A DNA stretch of 64,000 bases. It comes from Gaiella occulta. GTDB lineage: Bacteria; Actinomycetota; Thermoleophilia; Gaiellales; Gaiellaceae. The notes under the pieces were generated by a model. It made no database searches. It was not told the origin of the DNA and saw only the letters and a program-made list of their open reading frames with translations. Positions within the stretch are counted from its first letter, which is position 1. Each line of letters begins with the position of its first letter. Where the stretch lies: assembly GCF_003351045.1 (NCBI RefSeq), contig NZ_QQZY01000003.1:337373-401372 (forward strand). The letters run 5' to 3'. The position numbers were made by a program, and so were the translations under genes. Of the stretch, positions 1 to 8,802 are shown piece after piece.

Positions 1-618
1 GCGGACAATCCCGTGCGGCGGGCATGGCGGCTGGCGCCGCTCGAGCGTGGACGCTGGTACGACTTCGCACTCGAGGTCGACTGGGCGCCTGACCAGTCCG
101 GACGGGTCGCCGTCTGGCTCGACGGCCGCCAGGTCGTGCCGGAGACGCAGACACCAACCCTGTACACGGGACAGTCCGTGTATCTCAAGCAGGGGTTCTA
201 TCGCGCTCCTTCGAACGTCACGAGCGAGCTGTACATCGCCGGGACTCGACGCGGCGCATCGCTCCAGGACATCGGCATCACGCCCGTCAAGAAGGCGACG
301 AAGGCGCCTTCGCGGCCCGCTCGCGCCACGGCCGCGCCGGCGAGCAAGGTGCGGCCCGCGATCGTCGGCCTGCCGAAGCAGGGCACGGTCATCAGATCGT
401 CACTCGGTATCTGGTCGAAGAAGCCGACTCGCTACGCCTACCAGTGGCAGTGGAGCACCGACCGCGGCGCCACGTGGATGAACGTGAAGGGCGCCGTTCG
501 GCGAACGTTCGACGTCAGTGCGACCTTCGTGGGAGCCAGCGTGCGAGTGGTCGTGACAGCCTCGAATGCGGCGGGGTCGACCCGTGCGGCCAGCAGGCCG
601 GTCTCGCCGACGGCCTGA
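1..618 (+). CDS. C-terminal part of a secreted polysaccharide-lyase-like protein with an Ig-like repeat (5' end outside window)
   Basis: The frame is open from base 1, so this is the last 205 residues of a longer gene. Residues about 1-85 look like the end of a jelly-roll lectin/lyase domain: the stretch reading RGRWYDFALEVDWAPD and the YLKQGFYR strand match the equivalent region of the protein encoded at 37276-39009. A Pro/Ala/Lys-rich linker follows, then one Ig-like repeat of about 80 residues with the signature YQWQWS..GATW.NV and TFDVSATFVGASVRV. The same repeat occurs twice in the 37276 protein. The likely role is extracellular polysaccharide binding or cleavage linked to the EPS locus; this is inferred from similarity inside the window. 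No catalytic residues are visible because the N-terminal part is missing. Confidence 0.7.
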   Translation, partial: ADNPVRRAWRLAPLERGRWYDFALEVDWAPDQSGRVAVWLDGRQVVPETQTPTLYTGQSVYLKQGFYRAPSNVTSELYIAGTRRGASLQDIGITPVKKATKAPSRPARATAAPASKVRPAIVGLPKQGTVIRSSLGIWSKKPTRYAYQWQWSTDRGATWMNVKGAVRRTFDVSATFVGASVRVVVTASNAAGSTRAASRPVSPTA

Positions 619-713
619 ACCCGGGACTTGCGCCGTGCTCGAAATCCGGGTTCTCTACGTCTAGGCGGTCGACCTCCAGGGCGATCGTCACATTCCCCGT
701 GAAGGCGACCTGA

Positions 714-2258
714 GTGACCACCTCGAGAAACGAACCGCCGGGCGCAGACGCCGCTCCGGCCGACGAGGCGCCCGAGGGCGAAGGCGCCGCCCCGCCGTCG
801 GCCGGGCACGCCGAGCAGAAGGAGATCGACCGCAGGATCATGCGGGGCTCCGCGTGGATCGCGCTGAGCTACGGCGGCAGGCAGGCGCTGACGCTGATCT
901 CGATGCTGGCACTCGTCCGCATCCTCGATCCGAAGGCGTTCGGGCTGATGGCGCTCGCGACGACGATGCTCCTCGTGCTCGAGGCCGTGCACGAGTCGGG
1001 GCTCGCCTCGGCCCTCGTCTATCTCCGCTCGGACATCGAGCGCGCCGCCGGCACTGCTCTGGTCGTCTCGATACTCTCGTCGGTCGTCCTCTACGGCGCC
1101 TGCTTCCTCGTGGCTCCGCTGCTGGCGGACGTCTTCCATGCTTCGACGCTCACCGACGTCCTCAGGGTGCTCTCGCTCATCGTCATCTTCCGCGCGTTCG
1201 CAATCGTGCCCGGGGCGATTCTCGAACGCGAGCTCAACTTCCGGGGCCGAGGTGCCGCCGAGCTGCTCGCCGCGTTCCTCCAGGCCACCGTCGCGATCGG
1301 TCTCGCGCTCGCCGGCGCCGGCGTCTGGAGCCTCGTCGTCGGCAACCTCGTGGCGGCCGCCACCACCGCCCTCGTCGTCTGGCTGATCATCCCCTGGCGC
1401 CCCTCCCCTCGGAAGGCCCAGTGGGGGGCGCTGCGACAGCTGTGGCGGTACAGCTGGTTCATGTCGGGCGCGAACATCCTCGTGCTCGCGAACAACACGA
1501 TCGACAACGTCATCGTCGGCCGGATGCTCGGCGCCGCCCAGCTCGGCTACTACACCGTCACCTATCGCGTTGCGACCATGCCGGACGACGTGATCGGATA
1601 CATCGTGGGGCGCGTGATGTTCCCCGTGTACTCGCGGCTGAACGAGGACAAGCAGGAGTTCGGCCGTGTCTACGTCCAGAACCTCCAGCGCATCGCGCTC
1701 CTTTCGCTGCCGGCGAGCGTCGGGGTAATCGTCGCAGCGGAGCCGATCGTGCTGGGGCTGCTCGGCGCGAAGTGGTTGGCGGTCGTGACGCCGCTGCGCA
1801 TCCTGGCGTCCTACGCGCTCGTGCGGGCAATCGTCGCCCCTACCGGAGAGGTGTTCAAGGGCGCCGGCAAGCCCTACCTGCTCACCGCCTTCAGCGCCCT
1901 GCACCTCTCGCTGTCGACCCTGTGCCTGCTGGTCCTCGTTCCGCGCTACCGGCTGAACGGTGCAGCCATCGGCATGCTCGCCCCGATGGTCGCCGTCGGC
2001 GTCGGGGTGTTCATCGTCGGGTTGCGGTTGCTCCAGGTCGAGCTCCCAAAGGTCGTGAGAGCACTCCTGCCCTCCTACGTCTGTGCCGGCATCCTCGCGC
2101 TGGCATTGCTGGCGCTCCTTCCCGTCGCGGGCACGCTGTCGCCCGCGATCGGGCTCGTGATGCTCGTCGCCGCGGGGATCTGCGTGTACGTCGCCAGTAC
2201 CGCCGTCTTCGCACGGAGCGTCGTCGTCCCGATGTGGGCGGGGTTGCGTCGTGCCTGA
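714..2258 (+). CDS. Wzx-type lipid-linked oligosaccharide flippase (MOP superfamily)
   Basis: The 514-residue protein has a charged N-terminus of about 40 residues, then evenly spaced hydrophobic segments consistent with 12-14 membrane spans. The first reads GSAWIALSYGGRQALTLISM and the RILDPKAFGLMALA loop follows. This pattern and length fit the polysaccharide-transporter branch (WzxC/RfbX-like) of the MOP superfamily. In EPS systems such proteins flip undecaprenyl-linked repeat units across the membrane for Wzy polymerisation. It starts with GTG, and its end overlaps the start of the alginate-lyase-like gene at 2251 by 8 bases, so the two are probably co-translated. A family call is safe; the transported unit cannot be read from sequence. 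Confidence 0.88.
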   Translation: MTTSRNEPPGADAAPADEAPEGEGAAPPSAGHAEQKEIDRRIMRGSAWIALSYGGRQALTLISMLALVRILDPKAFGLMALATTMLLVLEAVHESGLASALVYLRSDIERAAGTALVVSILSSVVLYGACFLVAPLLADVFHASTLTDVLRVLSLIVIFRAFAIVPGAILERELNFRGRGAAELLAAFLQATVAIGLALAGAGVWSLVVGNLVAAATTALVVWLIIPWRPSPRKAQWGALRQLWRYSWFMSGANILVLANNTIDNVIVGRMLGAAQLGYYTVTYRVATMPDDVIGYIVGRVMFPVYSRLNEDKQEFGRVYVQNLQRIALLSLPASVGVIVAAEPIVLGLLGAKWLAVVTPLRILASYALVRAIVAPTGEVFKGAGKPYLLTAFSALHLSLSTLCLLVLVPRYRLNGAAIGMLAPMVAVGVGVFIVGLRLLQVELPKVVRALLPSYVCAGILALALLALLPVAGTLSPAIGLVMLVAAGICVYVASTAVFARSVVVPMWAGLRRA

Positions 2259-3543
2259 GGGGCGCACGCGATTCGCCGTCTGGCGACGGCGGGCCCTGGG
2301 TGTGCTCGCGGTCGTGGCTGTCACAGGGCTGGGAGCCGCGGCAGCCGGGGCCGGCGGCTCGGCAGCGCGGGGAGGGACGACATCGCGGGCGGGGGCCGCG
2401 CCACCGGCTGCCAGCTGGCTGTTCTCGTCGTCCGAGATCGTGCGGATACGTGCCAACGTCAGGACGAAGCCGTGGTCGAAGCTTGCCTGGCAGCAAACGC
2501 TGAAGAACGCCGACTCGGCGCTGTCGGCGTCACCACACCCGGCGGATCCCAGACGCGACTACCGCGACCGGGGCGACCCCTCGTGCCCCGACGGTGCCGT
2601 CGGCTGGTACTGCGGCCTCTATCTTCCCGGTCTAGAGGACGGGCGCCACGCCCGGAATCTCGCGATGGCCTACACCGTCACCGGGAACCGCGCCTACGCG
2701 CTCAAGTCGAAGGAGTTCCTCCTCGCATGGGCGCGAACGTACTCTCCGCTGCCCGCGACGTCGATGATCGGCCACTACATCGCCGAGGTCGGCGGGATCA
2801 CGTTGAAGAGCTTCCAGGCGTACGCGCTCGTCCAGGACGTCTTCTCACCTGCCGAGCGGCAGGTGTTCACGCGGTGGGCCGCCGCGTTCGTCGACCGCGG
2901 CAAGCGGCAGGCGGACGCGGCACGCGACGAGCCCTGGGTGCCGCAGGCCCCGTGGGGCAACTCCGCGACCTGGGCGCGGTCGATGGCGGTTCTGGCCGCG
3001 GCGGTCGTGGGCGGGCGGACGCTCCGACAGACGCTCGACTGGAACTGGGCGCACACCACCACGCGCGGGAAGGACTACGGCTGGAAGGCCCTGATCGAGG
3101 GCGTCATGTATCCCGGCGGCAAGATGGTCGAGGAAGATGTTCGCCAGTCCGTGTTCTACGCGCTCTTCACCCTGCAGCCGCTGATGCTGATCGCGGACGT
3201 CGCCCAGCACGTCGGGTATCGACACAACCTGTGGACGTTCCGCCCGGTGCCGACGAAGGGCATCCTCGCCGCGATCGCGTACTACGCGCCGTACCTGCAG
3301 GGCCGGGTCTCCGGTTACCCCGCCTACACCGAACCGACGGGCCGCACCCCCGCTGACATCGCGGCCGCGAACCGGAGCGTGCTCGAGAACGCGGCGAACG
3401 ACGTCCCGGGCTCGGCGCTTCTGCGGCGCATCGTCGCCTACGGCGGCCCCGGCGTCCGCGGCACGAACGATGACCCGTACATCGTCGGGTACAACGCGGT
3501 CACGGCGGGCATCGGCGACGCGCTCGCGCGCGCGTCTCGCTAG
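2251..3543 (+). CDS. Secreted alginate-lyase-family protein
   Basis: The 430-residue protein begins with a basic stretch (RFAVWRRR) and a hydrophobic segment ending in small residues near position 35, a typical signal peptide. The body matches the helical alginate-lyase fold (PF05426-like): the region around DGRHARNLAMAYTVTGN, the motif PWGNSATWARSMAVLAAAVV and the later helices fit that family. Members cut uronic-acid-containing polymers by beta-elimination. Placed directly behind the flippase with an 8-base overlap, it may trim or release the polymer made here, as AlgL does in alginate systems; that role is inference. It uses a GTG start. The substrate could be something other than alginate. 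Confidence 0.8.
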   Translation: MPEGRTRFAVWRRRALGVLAVVAVTGLGAAAAGAGGSAARGGTTSRAGAAPPAASWLFSSSEIVRIRANVRTKPWSKLAWQQTLKNADSALSASPHPADPRRDYRDRGDPSCPDGAVGWYCGLYLPGLEDGRHARNLAMAYTVTGNRAYALKSKEFLLAWARTYSPLPATSMIGHYIAEVGGITLKSFQAYALVQDVFSPAERQVFTRWAAAFVDRGKRQADAARDEPWVPQAPWGNSATWARSMAVLAAAVVGGRTLRQTLDWNWAHTTTRGKDYGWKALIEGVMYPGGKMVEEDVRQSVFYALFTLQPLMLIADVAQHVGYRHNLWTFRPVPTKGILAAIAYYAPYLQGRVSGYPAYTEPTGRTPADIAAANRSVLENAANDVPGSALLRRIVAYGGPGVRGTNDDPYIVGYNAVTAGIGDALARASR

Positions 3544-3620
3544 CTAACAGTCGCCACTGGCTTGCCGCGCGAAAATCGTTCAAGCTGGAAGCGACCGCGT
3601 CACGTAGGCTCCCGCGAGGT

Positions 3621-4520
3621 TTGGGTTTGCCCGACAACGAATCGATGCTCAGGATCATCTCGGGCTGGCCGAGGGTGGCCGACCGACTCGCGTACCGGCT
3701 CCCCGCCGACCGGCGCGCGCGGGTGCTTCGGCGCCTGCGGGAGCGGGAGTTCAATCGCTTCGTCGAGCGGCGGATCGGGCCGAGCTATCGCCCGGTGCCG
3801 CTCGGGCCCGTGCCTGCGCCGGAGCTCGTCGGGCAGACGTCGGCGATGCTCCCGGAGGACGCCGCCGTCGCGGCGGCGCCGGACGAGTACTTCGGCGGCG
3901 CCTATCTCGGCGTGCTGCTGTTCCTCAACCTGCTCGAGCGGAACGGCTTCAACCTGCGCAACGTCGGCTCGGTGTTCGAGCTCGGCTGCGGCTCGGGCAA
4001 GCTCATCCGGCTCTTCCGCTGCATCGGCGGCGCTCGGCTCGTGGGGTCGGACGTCAACCCGGCGCAGATCGAGTGGGCGCAGGCGCACGTGCCGGGCGTC
4101 GAGTTCCACGTCAACGAGCTCGCGCCGCCGCTGGCGTTCGCGGCCGGTGACGAGTTCGACCTCGCATACGCGGCATCGGTGTTCACCCACATCCCGCTCG
4201 ACGCGCAGGAGGGCTGGATCGCGGAGATCGCGCGGGTTGTCCGCCCCGGCGGCTACTTCCTGTGCACGCTCGCCGGCAACGCCCACGCCGCTCGGCAGCT
4301 CTCCACCAAGCAGCGCGAGCAGCTCGAGCGGGACGGGAGCTTCACGCTCTCACCGGACGACGAGGGCGCCTCCTACGCGACGCAGCAGACGCAGCAGTGT
4401 GACGTGTTCCAGACACGGCGCGCCGTCATCGACGCGTTCGCGCCCTACTGGGAGATCCGCGACTACGTCACCGACCCGACCGGCCAGGACAACCTCGTCC
4501 TGCGCAAGCCGCGCGGCTGA
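3621..4520 (+). CDS. Class I SAM-dependent methyltransferase
   Basis: This is a 299-residue protein. The SAM-binding glycine loop is visible as VFELGCGSGKLIRLF near residue 120, followed by an acidic strand end (GSDVNP) and the motif YAASVFTHIPLDAQEGWIAE, then RVVRPGGYFLCT, all typical of Methyltransf_11/25-type domains. About 90 residues precede the domain. The start is uncertain: TTG at 3621, or ATG at 3645 eight codons in. It stands between the alginate-lyase-like gene and a convergent asparagine-synthase-like gene whose stop is 3 bases away. A sugar or polymer O-methyltransferase is plausible from context, but the acceptor is unknown. Confidence 0.82.
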   Translation: MGLPDNESMLRIISGWPRVADRLAYRLPADRRARVLRRLREREFNRFVERRIGPSYRPVPLGPVPAPELVGQTSAMLPEDAAVAAAPDEYFGGAYLGVLLFLNLLERNGFNLRNVGSVFELGCGSGKLIRLFRCIGGARLVGSDVNPAQIEWAQAHVPGVEFHVNELAPPLAFAAGDEFDLAYAASVFTHIPLDAQEGWIAEIARVVRPGGYFLCTLAGNAHAARQLSTKQREQLERDGSFTLSPDDEGASYATQQTQQCDVFQTRRAVIDAFAPYWEIRDYVTDPTGQDNLVLRKPRG

Positions 4521-4523
4521 CGG

Positions 4524-6443
4524 TCAGGCGGCCGAGCGCTCCGGCATCGGCTCCAGGCGGCGGACGGCGTCGCGCGCCGAACGCGACGTCGTGGGCGAGA
4601 ACGCAGACCGCTCGGGCGCCTGCAGGCGAGCAGGGTCGACGAAGAGCTGAAGCCACCGCTCGATGATGAACGCGCGCCAGAGCTCGGCCGCGTGATTCTC
4701 CCCGCCCCGATGCGCCTCGAGCTGGGCGCGGAGAGCGGCCTGGTCGAAGTAGGGCCGGGATGCGAGCTGCTCGGACGAGAACGCATCGTCCATCAACTCG
4801 CCGAGCCGTCCCCGCATCCAGTGGGACTCGTCGGTCGCGAAGCCCTGCTTGCGCTTGCGGTCGACGACCTCTCCCGGGAGCAGGGAACGCACCGCTTCGC
4901 GGAGCGTCCACTTCGTGTAGCCCTGCCGCACGTGGTCTTCGGGCTCGAACGCCAAGCCGCACTCGATGACGCGGTAGTCGAGGAACGGGTTCCGCGACTC
5001 GAGCGCAACTGCCATCGTGTTGCGGTCGAGCTGGTGGTTGTACATCGGGAGCGGCTGTGTCATGAGCCCGTAGAGATGGTGGTCGGCGAGGCTCCGGTCG
5101 GGTAGTGGAGGCGCTGAAGGGCTCCGCAGCCACGCCGGCGGTCGTCGTGCGCGAATGCGGGCGGGGAGGAAGACCTTGATCGCCTCCTTGACGGAGTGCA
5201 GCAGTGGCGCTCCCTGGACGCTGCTGCGGAAGCGCGCCTCTCTGATCGCACGCCCGAAACGGCCCCGTGTGAGCGACGTGTAGAAGAGCCCCGGGTACAG
5301 CAGGTACTCGTAGCCGGCGAGCGCCTCGTCGCCTCCCTGTCCGTCGAGCAGCACGGTGACCCCGCTCGCGCGAGCGAGGGTGGAGAGCTTCCAGTGGCCG
5401 TAGACCGCAGCGCTGTGGAACGGCTCGTCCATGTGCCACAGGACATGGTCGAGGTTGGAGAGCAGGTCTTCCTCCCGGGGGTAGAAGTCGGTGTTCGGCG
5501 CTCCGGTCATCTCCAGCACCCGCTCGATGTACGGCCACTCGTCGATGCGTGGGTCGTCGCACCGCGACGAAAAAGTCTGTGCCGGCTCCAGGCCGTCCTT
5601 GCGCCGGAGCATCGTCGCGATCGCGGTCACGGCCGACGAATCGAGCCCGCCGGACACCGTCGTCCCGACCGGAACGTCGCTGCGCAACCTGAGCGCGACA
5701 GCGTCGACGAGTCGCTCGCGGAGCGCGTCGACCGGCGTCGTGCCTGCGAGATCGGCCGGCGCGGGCTCGTACCAGCGCGTCGGCTCGGGGACGTTGCGTC
5801 CCTGCCCGACCACGAGGAAGCTCCCTGCTGGGAGCTGGTAGATCCCTTCGAACATCGTCTCCGACGTGTGGTCGGTGATTCCGAAGGCGAGGAAGTCGGT
5901 GACGCGGGCATCGTTCGGCTTGCGCGGCACGGCCTCGTCCACGAACAGCGCCTTGATCTCCGAGGCGAACCGGAAGCGGTCGTCGACGACCGTGTAGTAC
6001 ATCGGTTTGACGCCGAAGCGGTCGCGGGCGCAGAAGAGCTCTTGCCGCTCGCGGTCCCAGACGGCGAACGCGAACATGCCGTTGAGGCGCTTCAGCGAGT
6101 CGGCGCCCCACTGCGCGTACGCGGCGAGCAGCACCTCCGTGTCGCAGGTCGTGTGGAACACGTGGCCGAGCCCCTCCAGGTCGGCCGTCAGCTCCTTGAA
6201 GTTGTAGATCTCGCCGTTGAACGTGATCCACAACCGTTCGTCGGGGGTCGACATCGGCTGATGTCCGGCGGTCGAGAGGTCCAGGATCGAGAGCCGACGA
6301 TGACCGAGGACTGCGGGAGGCGAGACGAGCATGCCCGCGTCGTCCGGCCCGCGGTGCGAGAGCATGTCCGTCATCTGCGCGACGACCTCCTCGTCGGGCG
6401 GCCTGTTCCCGCGAAGGTCGAAGCTACCGGCGATGCCGCACAT
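4524..6443 (-). CDS. Asparagine-synthase-like glutamine amidotransferase (first copy)
   Basis: The 639-residue protein has a class II glutamine amidotransferase domain: the start was set at ATG 6443 so that Cys2 (MCGIAG) is the N-terminal nucleophile, with RHRR/SILDLS, NGEIYNF and CDTEVLL motifs following. The second half is an ATP-pyrophosphatase synthetase domain with the loop SGGLDSSAV near residue 264. This is the AsnB architecture. In EPS and capsule clusters such proteins usually amidate a sugar carboxylate or related intermediate rather than supply asparagine; that is inference from location. It is transcribed away from the GT4 gene at 6568, leaving a 124-base divergent promoter region. 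A second copy lies at 20833-22758. Confidence 0.88.
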   Translation of the reverse strand: MCGIAGSFDLRGNRPPDEEVVAQMTDMLSHRGPDDAGMLVSPPAVLGHRRLSILDLSTAGHQPMSTPDERLWITFNGEIYNFKELTADLEGLGHVFHTTCDTEVLLAAYAQWGADSLKRLNGMFAFAVWDRERQELFCARDRFGVKPMYYTVVDDRFRFASEIKALFVDEAVPRKPNDARVTDFLAFGITDHTSETMFEGIYQLPAGSFLVVGQGRNVPEPTRWYEPAPADLAGTTPVDALRERLVDAVALRLRSDVPVGTTVSGGLDSSAVTAIATMLRRKDGLEPAQTFSSRCDDPRIDEWPYIERVLEMTGAPNTDFYPREEDLLSNLDHVLWHMDEPFHSAAVYGHWKLSTLARASGVTVLLDGQGGDEALAGYEYLLYPGLFYTSLTRGRFGRAIREARFRSSVQGAPLLHSVKEAIKVFLPARIRARRPPAWLRSPSAPPLPDRSLADHHLYGLMTQPLPMYNHQLDRNTMAVALESRNPFLDYRVIECGLAFEPEDHVRQGYTKWTLREAVRSLLPGEVVDRKRKQGFATDESHWMRGRLGELMDDAFSSEQLASRPYFDQAALRAQLEAHRGGENHAAELWRAFIIERWLQLFVDPARLQAPERSAFSPTTSRSARDAVRRLEPMPERSAA

Positions 6444-6567
6444 CGTGTCCCCCCGATCCTCGCTGTTCGCCACCCGAACGTAGCTGAATCCGGCCTCTGC
6501 CGGAGCACCGCTTCCGTCCCGGAGGCGCCGGTAGTGTGTGCGTGGTGACCGCAGCGAATGTTGCCAT

Positions 6568-7803
6568 ATGAGAATCTGCATCGTCACGATCGCGGGCTAC
6601 GTACACGGTATCGGCGGCATGCAGCGACACACGTCGGATCTCGCGCGTGGGCTCGCCGAGGCGGGGCACGACGTCGAGGTGATCACGAACCGCCATCCCG
6701 ACGGTATCAACGAGGAACGGCACGAGGGCGCTCTCTGGCGCTTCGCCGACTCCAACGGCAACCAGGTCGACCCCGCCTGGCATCGCGCGTCCTACGAGAC
6801 GTTCTGCAAGGCGCACGCCGAGCGCCCCTTCGACATCGTCCACAGCGAGTCCACATGCGCCCTCGGCCTCGTGCGCAAGGGCGTTCACCACGAGGTTCCG
6901 ATCGCGGTCAAATACCACGGCAACTTCGTGGGCCTCGCGAGGGCGCATGTGCGCCGGGCCATTCGCCGGCACACGCCGAAGGCCGTGGCTCAGGAGGCGC
7001 GCTCCTTCCTCTGGCTCTGCAATCAGCATTTCCCCCGCGGCAACTGGTGGCGCTTCCACGGTTTCGAGTCGATGGTGCCCTCGCGCCAGCAGGTCCGCGA
7101 CCAGCGCCTCTCCCACTTCATTCCCCGCTCGCGGATACACGTCGTGCCGAACGGCGTCGACACCGCGATCTTCCATCCGCGCGAGCGCGCTGAGACCAGG
7201 GCCGCGCTCGGGCTCGGCCCGGAGCCGATCGTGCTCGCGCTCGGACGCTTGAACCGGGAGAAGGGCCATCACACGGCGCTCGCGGCGCTCGCGGAACTCG
7301 ATCCCCCGGCGCGGCTCGTGATCGTCGGCGACGGTGAGGATCGTGGCCGGCTCGAGAAGCTTGCCGGCTCGCTCGGTGTCGCCGACCGGGTCACGTTCGC
7401 CGGCGGACAGCCGCCCGACACCGTTGCGCGCTACCTGGCGGCGTCCGACGCATTCGTCTTCCCGACCGAACGCGACGAGGGTGCGCCGATGGTTCTCGTC
7501 GAGGCGATGGCCTCGGGCGTCCCGGTCGTCGCGACCAACATCGAGCAGATCGCCGAGGTCGTGGATCGCGACGGCGAGAACGGGTTCCTCGTTCGTACCG
7601 CCGATGTCGCCGGGATGGTCGCGGCGCTGCGGACGATCATCTCGGATCCCGAGCGCGGTCGCGTGGTCGGCGAGCGGGGGCGGGAGCGCGTGCTCGCCGA
7701 TTACACCCTGGAGCGCATGATCGAGCGATGTGTCGAGGTCTACGAGATCGCGATCGCCCGGCACCTCGCCTCGATCGGGCTCGGCAGCGCCTCCGAGGTG
7801 TAG
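6568..7803 (+). CDS. GT4-family glycosyltransferase
   Basis: This is a 411-residue GT-B glycosyltransferase. The N-terminal domain opens with MRICIVTIAGYVHGIGGMQR, the classic GT4 start with a glycine-rich donor-side loop. The C-terminal domain has VPNGVDTAIFHP, the strand LGRLNREKGHH and the nucleotide-sugar-binding E-x7-E region EGAPMVLVEAMASGVPVVAT. The ATG at 6568 was preferred over an upstream in-frame start because the canonical first strand begins there. It is transcribed alone on the plus strand, opposite to the block at 4524-14214. It probably adds one sugar of the EPS repeat unit on the cytoplasmic side; donor and linkage are unknown. Confidence 0.9.
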   Translation: MRICIVTIAGYVHGIGGMQRHTSDLARGLAEAGHDVEVITNRHPDGINEERHEGALWRFADSNGNQVDPAWHRASYETFCKAHAERPFDIVHSESTCALGLVRKGVHHEVPIAVKYHGNFVGLARAHVRRAIRRHTPKAVAQEARSFLWLCNQHFPRGNWWRFHGFESMVPSRQQVRDQRLSHFIPRSRIHVVPNGVDTAIFHPRERAETRAALGLGPEPIVLALGRLNREKGHHTALAALAELDPPARLVIVGDGEDRGRLEKLAGSLGVADRVTFAGGQPPDTVARYLAASDAFVFPTERDEGAPMVLVEAMASGVPVVATNIEQIAEVVDRDGENGFLVRTADVAGMVAALRTIISDPERGRVVGERGRERVLADYTLERMIERCVEVYEIAIARHLASIGLGSASEV

Positions 7804-7848
7804 CTTCCGGGCCGCTACAACCGCGGCAGCATGCACCCTGCGCCGGCC

Positions 7849-8802
7849 CTAGCTGCCCTGAGGCGTGGTACTGCGTCGGTGGCGGCCCTGTCTACCCACG
7901 AAGATCTCGTCGACCATGGCGCGTCGATAGCGCCTCGTCCACACGCCCAGGAACCCGGCGTAGCACTTCGCCTTCTCGACGGGGTCGAGCCGGGCGTGGT
8001 GGATCGACCGGAGGTGCTCGACGAAGAGCCGCCAGAACTCGCGCCCTGTCGCGTTCTTGCTCGAACCGGGCTCGAACCACTCGGCGGCCTCGGTCGCACT
8101 CGGGTTGGCCTTCCGCGACATCGCCTCGTGCTCGCGACGGAAGAAGAGGAACTCCGGGATCTCCCAGAACTCGCCGAAGAGGGCGAACTCGGCCATCATC
8201 ACGTAGTCCGCAGACGGGAACTTGTCGAGCAGCCGTGACCGCGCGAGTGCCGTGCGGCGGATCAGCCCGAACGAGGCGTTGGCCATGACGATATTGCCGA
8301 CGAGCAGCCTGAGGCGCTCGTGCGGCGTTTTCGCCCGGATGTCGAGGTTGTCGTCGTAGTCCCGCACGACGTTCCCGTCGCCGTCGATGATCCGCGTGCG
8401 AGGGTAGACGAGCGCGACACCGGCAGGAGCTGCGTCGAGCACCTCGACACAGCGCTCGATGTAGGTCGGCGCGAGCAGGTCGTCGTGCGTCGCCCACTTG
8501 AAGTACGGCCCCGACGTCTGCTGCACGACGTTCCGGTAGTTCCACGACGCGCCCCGGTTCGTATCCGCGCGCAAGTAGCGGATCCGCCCGTCCCTGGCCG
8601 CGAACTCGCGGCAGATCGCCTCCGTGCCGTCCGTGGAGCCGTTGTCCGAGATCACGAACTCGATGTCCTCGTACGTCTGGGCGAGGAGCGACTCCAGGGA
8701 GGCCGCAAGGAATTGTGCGCCGTTGTACACGGGGATGCCGATGCTCACCTTGGCCGCAGGAGGGCCGTTCGCGGTCTGCGCCGCCGAGCCCACGGCGCCC
8801 AT
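7849..8802 (-). CDS. GT2-family glycosyltransferase
   Basis: The 317-residue protein has the GT-A signature: KVSIGIPVYNGAQFLAASLE near residue 20, then ISDNGSTDGTEAI and a metal/donor site region KWATHDDLLAPTY around residue 105. This is the family of WcaA/RfaG-like inverting glycosyltransferases. The start ATG (8802) shares its A with the TGA stop of the upstream methyltransferase gene, so translation is coupled. It lies at the distal end of a minus-strand operon of sugar-modification genes running from 14214 or 13122 down to 7849, which suggests it transfers the modified sugar made by that operon. The specificity is not readable. Confidence 0.88.
   Translation of the reverse strand: MGAVGSAAQTANGPPAAKVSIGIPVYNGAQFLAASLESLLAQTYEDIEFVISDNGSTDGTEAICREFAARDGRIRYLRADTNRGASWNYRNVVQQTSGPYFKWATHDDLLAPTYIERCVEVLDAAPAGVALVYPRTRIIDGDGNVVRDYDDNLDIRAKTPHERLRLLVGNIVMANASFGLIRRTALARSRLLDKFPSADYVMMAEFALFGEFWEIPEFLFFRREHEAMSRKANPSATEAAEWFEPGSSKNATGREFWRLFVEHLRSIHHARLDPVEKAKCYAGFLGVWTRRYRRAMVDEIFVGRQGRHRRSTTPQGS

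Noticed and set aside
438..2456. Very long open frame on the minus strand opposite the flippase and Wzx region
   Set aside because: It is Arg/Asp/Glu-rich without any motif and mirrors the codon-position G+C bias of the plus-strand genes, as do similar antisense frames at 5196-6548, 8715-10109, 46652-48778 and others.
2472..3356. Frame-shifted open frame inside the alginate-lyase-like gene
   Set aside because: Composition is Arg/Pro/Ala-rich with no fold features; the overlapping frame has a signal peptide and family motifs.
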